Assembly (NCBI RefSeq): GCF_050490315.1
Contig: NZ_JBNPEO010000014.1
Span: 1 to 64,000, forward strand
Direction: 5' to 3'
DNA length: 64,000 nucleotides
From: JBNPEO01 sp050490315
Lineage (GTDB): Bacteria; Actinomycetota; Actinomycetes; Actinomycetales; Micrococcaceae
Under the pieces are notes generated by a model. It worked only from the letters and a program-made list of their open reading frames with translations, made no database searches and had not been told where the DNA came from. The position numbers and the translations under genes are program-made. Shown in pieces: positions 31,055 through 40,297 of the stretch. How positions within the stretch are numbered: the first letter of the stretch is position 1; every line of letters starts with the position of its first letter.

Positions 31055-32383
31055 TTTACCGCTGAGTTCGTCAACTCGGGCAAGCAGTCCAAGTCTTCCG
31101 TGGTCTTGACTCCGGAATTGCCGGCGGGCTGGACACTCAAGGCATCAACAGGTGCAACTGCTACAACGGTTGCCGGCGGAGCCAGCGTCAAGGCCACCTT
31201 TGTTGCCACGCCAAGCGCTACGTCTAAGGGCGGACCCGCAGTTATCAAGGTCACCGCCACGTACGAGTCCAATGGAAAACAGAGCGTCAGCAGCGCCAAC
31301 ACTATTGATGTGGCCTACGGTAGCCTAGCCAGCGCCTTCAATTCCGTCTCGGTCACCACTGTGGCTAACAAGTCCTTGGGTGATTTCGACGGCGGCGGGG
31401 CCACATTCTCTGCTGAGCAGTTGGCGTCAGCGGCCATCCCCGCCGGTGGAGTCACCCCCGGCAAGACTGTCACCGTGAACGCCGGCAAAGCTACTCAAGT
31501 GGATTACACCTGGCCCGAAGCTGGCCCGGATGTCCCCAATGCTGCGGCGTTGAATGGCCAGACTATTGCGGTCAAGGGCCAAGGAACCCACTTGTCGGTG
31601 CTTGGTTCAGCTGCGGTTGGTGCCGGAATTAGCCCCACCCTGACGCTGAACTACGCGGACGGAACTTCAGAACAGCAAAGTATTTTCTTCCCCAACTGGC
31701 TCCAACCCTCTCAGCTGAACGGCGCCGTCGTCGCTATTTCAGAGGCGGGACGCAACAACGCGAGCGGGCCCTCGCCGGAGTACACACAATACAAGTACCA
31801 GGTGTTCTCCAATGTGTTGCGCCTGAATTCGAACAAGGAATTGGTTTCCGTGGTTCTGCCCACCGAGGGGCGGGTGAAGTTCTTTGACTGGAAGGTCACT
31901 ACACAGCCGATGCCCGAGGTGCCACATGGTGAGGTGTATGCCTCGGAAACGCCGTGGCTTGAGGCGAGCACCGGCTGGGGTGTCATCGGCAAAAACGTTG
32001 CCAATAAGGACGACGAGAGCTCACCGGACGTGCCGCTGACCATCAACTACACGGATCCGGCCACGGGCAAGCAGCCCACATATGCCAAGGGTTTGGGGGT
32101 GCATGCAGTCTCCAAGATCACGTATTACCTCGGCGGGAAATGCAGCAAATTTACCTCGGAGGTGGGCCTAGAGAGTGGTTTTGCCGGGACCATCATCTTC
32201 AAGGTGAAGGCCGATGGGGCGGATAAATACCAGTCCAGAACCTACACGCCGGGCTTCGCGCCAGAATCTGTGTCGGTGGATCTGACCGGGGTTAATTACG
32301 TGGACCTCGTGGTTGAACCGTCCGGCAGTATCGACGGCGCCCACGGGATTTGGGGGGATGCCAAATTCATGTGTGCTCCCTAG
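31055..32383 (+). pseudogene. 3' part of a large secreted carbohydrate-active protein with NPCBM domain
   Basis: The frame is open right from the ISL3 end (F-T-A-E-F-V-N-S-G) to the stop at 32381-32383, 442 codons. The first part looks like a NEW3-type alpha-galactosidase-associated domain, the middle is a beta-rich region with W-P-E-A-G-P-D-V, and the last 140 residues form an NPCBM/NEW2 carbohydrate-binding domain (Y-A-K-G-L-G-V-H-A, F-T-S-E-V-G-L, Y-V-D-L-V-V-E). Such modules close large glycoside hydrolases. Signal peptide and catalytic domain are missing, cut off by the insertion, so no exported product is expected. Codon use matches the core DNA that follows. Confidence 0.85.
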
Positions 32384-32492
32384 TTTGAGGCTGTGATCTA
32401 GCCTGGGCGGCGGTTGGTGACCTGATGGTTGCTGGCCGCCGTACTTGTATTGCTGGAGCCGTCAGGTAGCAATGTCGGTGAGTCAGGGCACA

Positions 32493-34508
32493 ATGACGAG
32501 CGTGGGGAAAACACTCAAACTCCGGTCCATCACCATCGCCCTTACCGCCGCCTTTTTGGCTGCCGGGCTCAGCGCGTGCGACGACGGCCGCGCCGGTGCG
32601 CAAGATGCCGCCAAGGCTTTGGTTGGCGCCCTGTCAGGGCTCGACGTCGGCAAGATCGCGTGGGAAGGCAAGGAACCGGCGGCAGTAAATGAGCAGGTCA
32701 AAGCCGTTTTTGCGGCACTTGAGCCGCAGAAGCCAACCGTTTCGGCTGGCGACCTCAAGCTCGACGGCAGTACCGCCACAGTTCCGCTGAACTACGTATG
32801 GCAGGTCCAAGGCAACGAGTGGAAGTACTCCACGTCCGCGCGGCTAAAAAAAGATGGTGATGCGTGGCGGGCCGAGTGGAGCCCAAATGTGTTGTTGCCG
32901 GACCTTCAGGACTCCGAAGTCCTTGCCTTAAAAACCACTGCCGCACCGCGCGGCAATATTTTGGGTGCACGCGATGAGCCCCTAGTTATGGACCGGCCCG
33001 TCCTCAAGGTTGGGATCGACAAACAAAAGGTGGACGCCGCGTCCCATGAGGCCTCTGCAAAGGCGCTAGCTAATTTGGTGGGCGTGGACCCGGCCGAGTA
33101 CGCCGCGCAGCTCAAAGCCGCCGGGGCTCAGGCTTTCGTCCCGGCAATCACCCTGCGCGATGACAACAACAGGACTATTACCGACCAACAGATCGCGGCC
33201 ATTCCGGGCGCTATTGCGCTCAAAGATTCCCTGGCCCTGGCGCCCACCCGTGAATTTGCTCGTGCCGTTTTGGGAACCGTGTCAGAAGTTTCAGCAGAAC
33301 AGATCGAAAAATCTCAGGGCGCCCTGAAAGCCGGTGACATGGCCGGCACCAGCGGCCTCGAAGCACAATACGATTCCCAATTACGCGGCATAAATGGTGT
33401 CAGCGTAGTGCGCCAGCCGGCGGGTAAGACCGCCGCTGAGCTGGCAGCCCTCCCCCAAGACCCACGCGTGGAGGTTTTCGCGAATGCTCCAGCACCCGGC
33501 GTCGCGCTTAAAACCACCTTGGACGCGAAGCTGCAGACGCTAGCCGAAAACACGCTCACTTCGGTGGGACCAGCATCGGCGATCGTCGCCCTGCGTCCGT
33601 CTACGGGTGATGTACTCGCAGCGGCGAGTGGCCCAGGGAGTAACGGCTACAACACCGCAATGCTGGGGCAATACGCGCCGGGGTCGATTTTTAAGACGGT
33701 AGATTCCCTCGCCCTATTGAGGAAGGGGAAAACCCCCGATTCTAAGGTGGACTGCCCCGCTACCCTCACGGTGGACGGCAGAAAGTTCAAAAACGCCGAG
33801 GGATATCCCAGCACTTCGCTAGGATCAGTGACCCTACGGGATGCATTTGCCCACTCCTGCAATACCGCGTTTATTAACGCCCGCACTGACGTGGATCAGG
33901 CCCAACTTGAAGCCGCTGCGGTGTCTTTGGGGATTGCTGTTGAGGCACCAACACTTGGAGCTGACGCCTTTTTGGGTTCAGTTCCCGGGGAAGCTGAGGG
34001 CACCGAGCACGCAGCTTCCATGATTGGTCAAGGCAAGATCCTGATGTCCCCACTCTCTGCAGCCATGCTGGCCGGTGCAGTGGCCAAGGGCGCTCCCGTC
34101 CAGCCGCGGCTCGTGCTCAACCCGGACGCCGCGTCCACCTCCGGAAACGCAACAGCGTCCGCTTCAGCTTCTGCCGAAAACCCCTCAGCCACGGCCAGCG
34201 TTTCAGCACAAAGCCCCGCCGCCACGGCGACCAACCCGGTCACGAAAGACGAAGCGGCCAAGCTCGCTGACATGATGCGTGCAGTGGTGACCAGCGGTCA
34301 CGCCGGATTCCTCGCTCAAGTACCGGGTGCCCCAGTGGGTGCCAAGACTGGGACAGCTGAATTCGGTACTGACAACCCGCCCAAAACACATGCGTGGATC
34401 ATCGCCACACACGGCGACCTTGCCGTCGCCGTATTTGTGGAAGACGGTGGTTTAGGCGCCACAACCTCTGGCCCACTGTTGCAGAAGTTCCTTACGGCTG
34501 CGGGCTAA
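32493..34508 (+). CDS. Penicillin-binding protein, lipoprotein with MecA_N-type domain
   Basis: A 671-residue transpeptidase of peptidoglycan synthesis. ATG 32493 gives a signal peptide with lipobox A-G-L-S-A-C (Cys29). Residues about 30-150 form an NTF2-like MecA_N domain, followed by a dimerisation/linker domain and the transpeptidase domain. Active-site motifs are S-I-F-K (in P-G-S-I-F-K-T-V), S-C-N (H-S-C-N-T-A-F) and K-T-G-T (G-A-K-T-G-T-A-E-F). An Ala/Ser/Thr-rich insertion precedes the K-T-G motif. Its end overlaps the convergent Asp23-operon end by 17 bases. The MecA_N fold is shared with PBP2a-like enzymes but does not by itself mean beta-lactam resistance. Confidence 0.9.
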   Translation: MTSVGKTLKLRSITIALTAAFLAAGLSACDDGRAGAQDAAKALVGALSGLDVGKIAWEGKEPAAVNEQVKAVFAALEPQKPTVSAGDLKLDGSTATVPLNYVWQVQGNEWKYSTSARLKKDGDAWRAEWSPNVLLPDLQDSEVLALKTTAAPRGNILGARDEPLVMDRPVLKVGIDKQKVDAASHEASAKALANLVGVDPAEYAAQLKAAGAQAFVPAITLRDDNNRTITDQQIAAIPGAIALKDSLALAPTREFARAVLGTVSEVSAEQIEKSQGALKAGDMAGTSGLEAQYDSQLRGINGVSVVRQPAGKTAAELAALPQDPRVEVFANAPAPGVALKTTLDAKLQTLAENTLTSVGPASAIVALRPSTGDVLAAASGPGSNGYNTAMLGQYAPGSIFKTVDSLALLRKGKTPDSKVDCPATLTVDGRKFKNAEGYPSTSLGSVTLRDAFAHSCNTAFINARTDVDQAQLEAAAVSLGIAVEAPTLGADAFLGSVPGEAEGTEHAASMIGQGKILMSPLSAAMLAGAVAKGAPVQPRLVLNPDAASTSGNATASASASAENPSATASVSAQSPAATATNPVTKDEAAKLADMMRAVVTSGHAGFLAQVPGAPVGAKTGTAEFGTDNPPKTHAWIIATHGDLAVAVFVEDGGLGATTSGPLLQKFLTAAG

Positions 34509-34866
34509 TAGTGCACAACTGAACCGAGACCTTCGGGCTGAGCGCAGGGTAGCTATTGCGCAGTTCTGTGTGGAGAGCATCGGCAACAGCTCGGACCACA
34601 GCTGGTGCCGGTAGTTCCTCGCTCACGCCGATCCGAACGGTGATAGCTGCTGCGGCATCACCTATTTCTAAAGAAAGCAACTGTTCTACCGCTACGGCCT
34701 CCCGGCCCAGAACCTGCCGGGCCCCGGCGCGAAGAAGCGTCCACACAGCGGCTGGCGGAAACACATCCACAACTCCCGGAACACCCTTGACTACACGAAG
34801 GACTTGCTCGTGTGGGTTGGCCGGGGCTGGAACTGTTTCCATTGGTTCAATGGCCTGCGGAGACAT
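34492..34866 (-). CDS. Small protein at the end of the Asp23 operon
   Basis: A 124-residue soluble protein with a V-V-x-G-V-P-G-V opening and a later segment S-L-E-I-G-D-A-A-A-A-I-T-V-R-I-G-V. This resembles a short Asp23/Gls24-like beta-alpha unit. It overlaps the preceding Asp23/zinc-finger gene by 20 bases and is last in the operon. It probably belongs to the same envelope-associated family, but the match is weak. Confidence 0.6.
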   Translation of the reverse strand: MSPQAIEPMETVPAPANPHEQVLRVVKGVPGVVDVFPPAAVWTLLRAGARQVLGREAVAVEQLLSLEIGDAAAAITVRIGVSEELPAPAVVRAVADALHTELRNSYPALSPKVSVQLCTISPQP

Positions 34867-35479
34867 AGTCGTCCTCCTTTTGTTCTACGCCACCGGTGAT
34901 GTCATTAACTGTGATGTTGATGCCTTCGATGTTTAGTTCCGTATGTGTTGCGAGTGCCTGGGCTACGGCGCTGCGAAGGGACCGTGTGGTCTCAGTAATT
35001 GTGTGTCCCCAGATGGCTGTCACAGTGATGTTGATGGTGATGAGCTCGCCAAGAACCGTCACATCACCGACTAGCCTGCAGCGGCCAATCGCGATTCCGG
35101 CAACAGCGTCCCCGGCCGAGCGGATCAAAGCGATCACGGAACCTTCGGTTTGGCTTAGCGCATCGCTTTCGCGGCTGGAAGCGAGCGGAATGCTCCGGCC
35201 CGCCTTGGTTTCCAGGTTCAAATTGCTCAACATTTCCTCCAACCAAGACGTGTCAGGGCCGCCGGCTTCCTCGGTTTCATGGGTAATGAGTTCCTTGGTG
35301 AACCCATTAAGTTGTTGCAGTGCTGCCACTCGGTGGCGGCACTGCGGGCACTGGCGAATGTGAGACTCAAGCCCGGCCGCAGGGCTTCCGGTGGTGCTCG
35401 GTGCGTCCGTTTGCAGGTGCTCGCTGAGTTGTTCCAGCGTGACACCGCACTCGGGTGTGTTGTCCATGGGTGTTGTCAC
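34847..35479 (-). CDS. Asp23/Gls24-domain protein with N-terminal zinc-finger (anti-sigma-like)
   Basis: The 210-residue protein starts with a putative zinc-binding anti-sigma motif, H-x3-C-x2-C at His40, Cys44 and Cys47 (H-I-R-Q-C-P-Q-C). A long Asp23/Gls24 domain (about 100-195) with I-T-I-N-I-T-V-T-A-I-W-G-H-T follows. It overlaps the ECF sigma gene by four bases (ATGA). The order sigma then zinc-finger protein is that of a sigma/anti-sigma pair. Here the membrane part of a usual anti-sigma is replaced by the Asp23 domain, which could dock to the membrane-anchored partners upstream. Confidence 0.8.
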   Translation of the reverse strand: MTTPMDNTPECGVTLEQLSEHLQTDAPSTTGSPAAGLESHIRQCPQCRHRVAALQQLNGFTKELITHETEEAGGPDTSWLEEMLSNLNLETKAGRSIPLASSRESDALSQTEGSVIALIRSAGDAVAGIAIGRCRLVGDVTVLGELITINITVTAIWGHTITETTRSLRSAVAQALATHTELNIEGINITVNDITGGVEQKEDDYVSAGH

Positions 35480-35949
35480 CGCCAGGCCTCCATTTCCGTC
35501 AAGAGCGATGTCCGGGCCCGTGCAATTCGGCCGCGGACACTATCCACACCGATGCCTAGGGTCTCGGCAATTTCTTCGTAGCTGTGACCGCCCATTTCAC
35601 GTAGTACCCAGCATTCACGCTGGGCGGCAGGTAGGCGATCCAAGGCTTTTGTCAGTGCCTCAACCCCGGCCCCGGCAACGGCGTGGCGTTCGGGACCGGC
35701 ACCCAAATCGGCGAGGTGTCCGCCGTCGGGCTCTAACGGTTCGTGAGGTTTCCGGCTCCACAGCAAAGTGATGGCGCGGCGGGCGGTAATGCGCATCATC
35801 CAGCTTTTGACGGCTTTGGGGTCCTCGAGTGAATCGAGCCCGTTCCAGCTTTGCAGCAGCGATTCTTGCACCACGTCATCGGCGTCAGCGGCGGATCCGG
35901 TGAGTCTGCGGGCGTACGCGCGCATCAAAGGTCCGTACCGGCGAGCCAA
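35476..35949 (-). CDS. ECF-type RNA polymerase sigma factor with N-terminal in-frame stop
   Basis: The frame encodes region 2 (D-A-D-D-V-V-Q-E-S-L-L-Q-S-W) and region 4 (A-A-Q-R-E-C-W-V-L-R-E ... Y-E-E-I-A-E-T-L-G-I-G-V-D-S-V-R-G-R-I) of an ECF sigma factor. The natural start is ATG 36018, with AGGA upstream; its 22 codons (M-S-H-A-P-D-H-L-L-A-E-R) lead in the same frame into TAA at 35950-35952, directly followed by TTG and the expected L-A-R-R-Y-G-P. So a nonsense codon interrupts region 1/2. Product could arise only by restart at the TTG or a later ATG. It should pair with the zinc-finger protein downstream. Confidence 0.75.
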   Translation of the reverse strand: MARRYGPLMRAYARRLTGSAADADDVVQESLLQSWNGLDSLEDPKAVKSWMMRITARRAITLLWSRKPHEPLEPDGGHLADLGAGPERHAVAGAGVEALTKALDRLPAAQRECWVLREMGGHSYEEIAETLGIGVDSVRGRIARARTSLLTEMEAWR

Positions 35950-36108
35950 TTAGCCAAAAGCGAGGGCGTCGTCGTCGGCCGCCCGTTCGGCCAACAAGTG
36001 GTCCGGGGCATGGGACATCCAGTCCTCATGAACCTGGCTGGGCGGCACAGTCCTCCTCGATGGCCAGTTGGTTCCCGGCGCTTGTTCGTAGTCTGCCACG
36101 TGATGGCC

Positions 36109-36747
36109 CTAGTTCACGCGAGAGGAGCTGGCCACGCTGCTGCGCAGCCCGCGCCGGAGCCGGATAAGCACGGGAAAGGACTCGCCCAAAAGCTGGTCCA
36201 GTCCGCTAATTTGCTGTTCGACGGCGGTACTTACGTCCCGCGGTGAGGTGCCTTTGCGTGGTGTCACGTCGATGCGTAGACTGCTGCCCTTCCCAAATTT
36301 CCAGCCGCTCACGTTCACGTTGAGGATGGCCGGGTGCTCGGAAAGGCTGCTCTTAATGGCCTGGGCGGCAAAACTGGTGTCGATTGTTGTAGTACCGCTG
36401 AGGCCCTCTGAGTGCTTGGGTGAGGTGTGCTGCTGACCAAGGTTACGAACCCGGCCACTGCCCTGGCGTCCAATCCAACGGATCAGCAGCAGGGCAACCA
36501 CCAGTGCAACAACAATCAGTGCTGCTGTCCACCAACTGCCGGGCAATACTGAGGGGGACGGTCCGGTAATGGGTGCGGCGTTGAGCTGCTCGCGAAGCTG
36601 CGCCCAAAGACCTTCCCCAGTGGAGCTCCAAATGTTGGCTACATCAGGGTTGGTGGCAGCGAGGCTCGCCACCACGGAAAAGCTCAACAGGACCATCCCG
36701 GTGAGGCCAAGGGCCATACGGTTGATGATGCGGGGGGAGGTTCTCAT
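36109..36747 (-). CDS. AmaP-like membrane anchor of the Asp23 system
   Basis: A 212-residue protein with two membrane helices (about 10-31 and 72-93) and a C-terminal soluble domain. The plan matches AmaP, the membrane anchor that recruits Asp23 in Gram-positive bacteria. The soluble part (L-N-V-N-V-S-G-W-K-F-G) resembles the Asp23 strand-helix pattern. It overlaps the next upstream gene by four bases. A 90-bp gap separates it from the original start of the sigma gene. Confidence 0.75.
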   Translation of the reverse strand: MRTSPRIINRMALGLTGMVLLSFSVVASLAATNPDVANIWSSTGEGLWAQLREQLNAAPITGPSPSVLPGSWWTAALIVVALVVALLLIRWIGRQGSGRVRNLGQQHTSPKHSEGLSGTTTIDTSFAAQAIKSSLSEHPAILNVNVSGWKFGKGSSLRIDVTPRKGTSPRDVSTAVEQQISGLDQLLGESFPVLIRLRRGLRSSVASSSRVN

Positions 36748-37325
36748 TGCCCAAGGGCTCCTGATTCGTTAATCGTCACGCGAGCATCCAAAGGCGTGTT
36801 TAGCCCGTATCGGTTGATCTCGCTGCTCACTGCGTCCTGTATCTGCCCAGCGTCCACCCGCACCCCGGAGGTTGGACGTACTTGGACCCGGGCGGAGCGG
36901 CGATCCACAGTGGTGTGAATTTGATCCTGCCCAAGATTGCCGGCGAGGCTCGCGGTCCGGGCCACGGCGGAGGCAATCACTTGATCATCAACCACCACGG
37001 CTGAGCGTTCACTGTTCAGTGCTCGCTTGCCGCCATTGCCGGGACTGAGGGCCAGCCACAAGAGCAACAGCCCAAGAATTCCAGCTCCTACCGCGGCCGC
37101 CACTATCCCTGTGGGGGATAGAACGGCAGGTAACTTGAGTAGATTTTCTAATGCGATAGAGGGCTTCATCACTAGGGCGCCGGACCCTGTCCAGAGAAGA
37201 ATTTGACTCACCACAAACCATAGGATCAGCACTAACAAAACCAGTGCCAAAACAATGCTGGCTCCAGACCGCGGTGAACGCAGGGCTAGGCGGCGCAGCG
37301 CTTGAATCCGGTAGCTGGGGTTCAT
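36744..37325 (-). CDS. DUF6286-like membrane protein of the Asp23 operon
   Basis: A 193-residue protein with an Arg-rich start, two membrane helices (about 22-46 and 70-95) and a soluble C-terminal domain (V-Q-V-R-P-T-S-G-V-R-V-D). The domain looks like a relative of the Asp23/AmaP fold. It overlaps neighbours on both sides by four bases, so translation is coupled along the operon. The role is presumably a second membrane anchor or scaffold. Confidence 0.75.
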   Translation of the reverse strand: MNPSYRIQALRRLALRSPRSGASIVLALVLLVLILWFVVSQILLWTGSGALVMKPSIALENLLKLPAVLSPTGIVAAAVGAGILGLLLLWLALSPGNGGKRALNSERSAVVVDDQVIASAVARTASLAGNLGQDQIHTTVDRRSARVQVRPTSGVRVDAGQIQDAVSSEINRYGLNTPLDARVTINESGALGQ

Positions 37326-37675
37326 CGTAGCGGTGCTTTCTCTTCGGTTCCGGAGCCGAGGATCCGGAAATCAATCCGGCTCACTGTAGAACCGGACAAT
37401 TCAGTAAAACGATCGCCAACGTTGGTGCGCGCACTTTGGGCGCGTTCGTAAACAGTGGCCCGCCGGCTAGTGCTGAGCGCAGAATTCTCGGCCGTGAGGT
37501 GCGGGATCGGTAACTGGACGTTGACGCTGATGGCGACCCTGCCGCCGTCGTCAGCTAATTTGGCTCCCGCCTTGCTGCGGTCGATGCCAAAAGCCTCGGC
37601 GGTCAGGGCCTCCGCAAGCCGGACTAACGCTGTAGTACGTATGCGGGTGTGCCCGGCTGTAAGCTCCCTGGTCAT
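37322..37675 (-). CDS. Small soluble protein of the Asp23 operon
   Basis: A 117-residue protein with an N-terminal helix (A-L-V-R-L-A-E-A-L-T-A-E-A-F-G) and a strand-rich middle (R-V-A-I-S-V-N-V-Q-L-P-I-P). It appears to be a divergent Asp23/Gls24-like domain. Overlaps of four bases with both neighbours show it belongs to the operon. No more specific role can be read. Confidence 0.65.
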   Translation of the reverse strand: MTRELTAGHTRIRTTALVRLAEALTAEAFGIDRSKAGAKLADDGGRVAISVNVQLPIPHLTAENSALSTSRRATVYERAQSARTNVGDRFTELSGSTVSRIDFRILGSGTEEKAPLR

Positions 37676-37863
37676 GATGAGGAACGGCGGCCGAGCAAGG
37701 CGTTAATTCCAGCGCCGAGATCAAACCGTCCGCGACTCAGCCGAGGCACCAGAGCACCGATCAGCATAAAAACTGCCACCAAAACGAACCCCCAAAACCC
37801 GAAGGACAGTGCGCTGAGCGCCAGAACGGCACCCAGCAGCGCACCAGTTACTTGCGGACTCAT
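37672..37863 (-). CDS. Small membrane protein (DUF2273-like)
   Basis: A 63-residue protein with two tightly packed hydrophobic segments (about 6-24 and 25-45) separated by G-F-W-G-F, ending in a basic tail. Small two-helix proteins of the DUF2273 type stand next to asp23 genes in many Gram-positive genomes. ATGA-type overlaps with both neighbours support that it is a real gene despite its size. Confidence 0.75.
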   Translation of the reverse strand: MSPQVTGALLGAVLALSALSFGFWGFVLVAVFMLIGALVPRLSRGRFDLGAGINALLGRRSSS

Positions 37864-38378
37864 GCGAGCTTCTTCTCAGTGCCGTTCGCTGAAGTGCTCT
37901 CGAGTGAGCGTTCGCCAGCAGCGGGGTGAGACTTCTTGGCCGAGGTTTCGCTGTTCTCATCATCGTCATTGGGGACGTGAACATCGGTCACGGTGATGTT
38001 GACCTCTACTACCTCCAGGCCAACAATCTTGCCTACCTGGCTGGTGATGGCCTCGCGGACCTTGTTGGCCACGTCTTGGAGCGGGTGCGGGTACTCAACG
38101 ATCATGGACAAGTCCACGGCGGCCTGAGTCTGACCTACCTGAACGGAGATTCCCTGGGTCAGGTCAGTCTGGCCCACTGCATCGCGGAGAGCGCCCAAAG
38201 CGCGTGCCGCGCCGCCACCTAAGGCGTAAACGCCCGGGATGTCACGGGTAGCAATTCCAGCAACCTTGGCAACAACCGAATCTTCCACAGTGGTGGTTCC
38301 ACCGTTTGAAACAGCCTTGGATGCAGCCGTTTTGTTCTGCGAGGAAACTTGCTGAGGTGAAACGCTTGAAGTGCTCAT
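37860..38378 (-). CDS. Asp23/Gls24-family envelope stress response protein
   Basis: The 172-residue founder protein of the operon. It has a short Ser/Thr-rich N-terminus, the Asp23 domain (about 30-135: V-V-A-K-V-A-G-I-A-T-R-D-I-P-G-V and I-V-G-L-E-V-V-E-V-N-I-T-V-T-D-V), and a charged tail. The ATG at 38378 is preceded by AAGGAGC, a strong ribosome-binding site. Asp23 proteins coat the inner face of the membrane in large amounts and affect cell-wall stress response. The operon runs leftward through seven further genes to 34492. Confidence 0.92.
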   Translation of the reverse strand: MSTSSVSPQQVSSQNKTAASKAVSNGGTTTVEDSVVAKVAGIATRDIPGVYALGGGAARALGALRDAVGQTDLTQGISVQVGQTQAAVDLSMIVEYPHPLQDVANKVREAITSQVGKIVGLEVVEVNITVTDVHVPNDDDENSETSAKKSHPAAGERSLESTSANGTEKKLA

Positions 38379-38565
38379 CGTTTTGCTCCTTATGATCTGA
38401 CTGTTCTGCGCGGCCGGAAGTGGGCCGCTATAAGTAAGACGCCACGAGCACGGAATTCCTCACGGGCTAATTCATGTGATCTGCGCCACCTGGTTGATCC
38501 TCGTATGAATGATGCTTTGAACCGGCAATGACCGGCAGGCCCGCGGCCACCCGTACGATTGACGA

Positions 38566-40248
38566 GTGGCCCACATTGATATTTCCGGCATTGACTACTT
38601 CCTTTCGGATGGCACCCAACTCCTGAACGGCGTGACCTTTAAGGTCCCGGACGGCACCAAAACCGCCCTGATCGGCCCCAACGGAACCGGAAAGACCACG
38701 CTCTTCCGCATCATCGCGGGCGACCTCGTAGCCGATGAAGGCGTGGTGGGCCGTTCCGGAAATATGGGCATTATGCGCCAGTTTGTGGGCCAAGTCCGTG
38801 ACGAATCAACCGTCCGCGACCTACTGGTTTCGGCAGCGCCACCGGCACTCGCAGCCGCCGCGAAAGCCGTTGATGACGCTGAACTAGCCATGTTGGAACA
38901 CGACGACGAACCCACACAGATGCGCTACGCCCAAGCGATCGTGGATTGGGGAGACGCCGGTGGGTACGACGTCGAAACCGTGTGGGATGAGGTCTGTATG
39001 GCTGCGCTGGGGGTTCCGTTTGACCGGGCACAGCACCGCCGCGCGTCGACCCTTTCCGGAGGTGAGCAAAAGCGATTGGTGCTCGAAGCACTCTTCTCAG
39101 GTCCCGACGATCTGCTGCTTTTGGATGAGCCGGACAACTATTTGGACGTCCCTGGCAAACGCTGGCTTGAGGAAAAGCTCAACGAGTCCCGCAAAACAGT
39201 GTTTTTTATCAGCCACGACAGGGAACTTCTTAATAACGCGGCGGGGCGAATTGTCACCCTTGAGCCCGGTATCAATGGTGCCAGCGCATGGGTGCATGGT
39301 GGAGGCTTTGGCTCCTACGTTGACGCCCGCGCAGACCGGAACGCGCGCTTTGAAGAGCTACGCAAACGTTGGGATGAAGAGCACATCAAGCTCAAAGAGC
39401 TCGTCAACATGTACAAAAACAAGGCGGCGTTCCGCTCTGACATGGCCAACCGGTATCACGCAGCTCAAACTCGGCTGGCGAAGTTCCTTGAAATTGGCCC
39501 ACCCGAGGCTTTGCCCATGGAACAGAACGTGAACATGCGGCTCAAGGGTGGCCGGACGGCCAAGCGCGCCGTAGTGGCAGAAAAGCTTGAGCTGACCGGG
39601 TTGATGAAGCCGTTTTCCACCGAGATTTGGTTTGGCGACAGAGTGGGAGTGCTTGGCTCCAATGGGTCCGGCAAGAGCCACTTTTTGCGGTTGCTCGCCA
39701 CGGGCGGTACGGATCCTGAGCGCGAACATTTGCCGGTGTCCGAGGTTGATATAGCGGAGGTGCCGCACAACGGTGTGGTCAAACTGGGGGCCCGCATCCG
39801 GCCTGGCTTCTTTGCCCAAACCCATGTCCGCCCGGACCTTTTAGGCCGCACACTGCTGGATATTTTGCATCGTGGAGACGAGCACCGTTCCGGCCTGGCC
39901 CGTGAAGCCGCGGCTGGCGCCTTGGATGGTTACGGTCTGGCCGGGCAGTCTGAGCAGAAATATGAATCCCTATCCGGTGGGCAACAAGCCCGCTTCCAGA
40001 TTCTGTTACTGCAGCTTTCCGGGGCCACCTTGCTGTTACTGGATGAGCCCACTGACAACCTTGACCTGCATTCGGCTGAGGCCTTGGAGCGGGCCATCGA
40101 GCACTTTGAAGGTACAGTCCTAGCCGTCACTCACGACCGCTGGTTTGCGCGTACTTTTGACCGGTTCTTGGTGTTCGGATCGGACGGGAAAGTCTATGAA
40201 TCCGCCGAGCCTGTGTGGGATGAAAAGCGAGTGGATCGCAGGCGGTAA
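38566..40248 (+). CDS. ABC-F family ATP-binding protein
   Basis: A 560-residue soluble protein with two ABC ATPase domains and no membrane part, the ABC-F plan (ribosome-associated translation factors and antibiotic-protection proteins). Domain 1 has Walker A G-P-N-G-T-G-K-T (37-44), signature L-S-G-G-E and Walker B L-L-L-L-D-E-P-D-N-Y-L-D. The P-tM linker (about 255-330) is helical and basic. Domain 2 has G-S-N-G-S-G-K-S, L-S-G-G-Q and L-L-L-L-D-E-P-T-D-N-L-D. The start is GTG. Domain 1 carries D-N where most have T-N, a common actinobacterial variant. Confidence 0.92.
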   Translation: MAHIDISGIDYFLSDGTQLLNGVTFKVPDGTKTALIGPNGTGKTTLFRIIAGDLVADEGVVGRSGNMGIMRQFVGQVRDESTVRDLLVSAAPPALAAAAKAVDDAELAMLEHDDEPTQMRYAQAIVDWGDAGGYDVETVWDEVCMAALGVPFDRAQHRRASTLSGGEQKRLVLEALFSGPDDLLLLDEPDNYLDVPGKRWLEEKLNESRKTVFFISHDRELLNNAAGRIVTLEPGINGASAWVHGGGFGSYVDARADRNARFEELRKRWDEEHIKLKELVNMYKNKAAFRSDMANRYHAAQTRLAKFLEIGPPEALPMEQNVNMRLKGGRTAKRAVVAEKLELTGLMKPFSTEIWFGDRVGVLGSNGSGKSHFLRLLATGGTDPEREHLPVSEVDIAEVPHNGVVKLGARIRPGFFAQTHVRPDLLGRTLLDILHRGDEHRSGLAREAAAGALDGYGLAGQSEQKYESLSGGQQARFQILLLQLSGATLLLLDEPTDNLDLHSAEALERAIEHFEGTVLAVTHDRWFARTFDRFLVFGSDGKVYESAEPVWDEKRVDRRR

Positions 40249-40297
40249 TTTTCGGATTCTCGTCCCGATCCTTGAAGCAGTTGCATAGAGTGGACGG

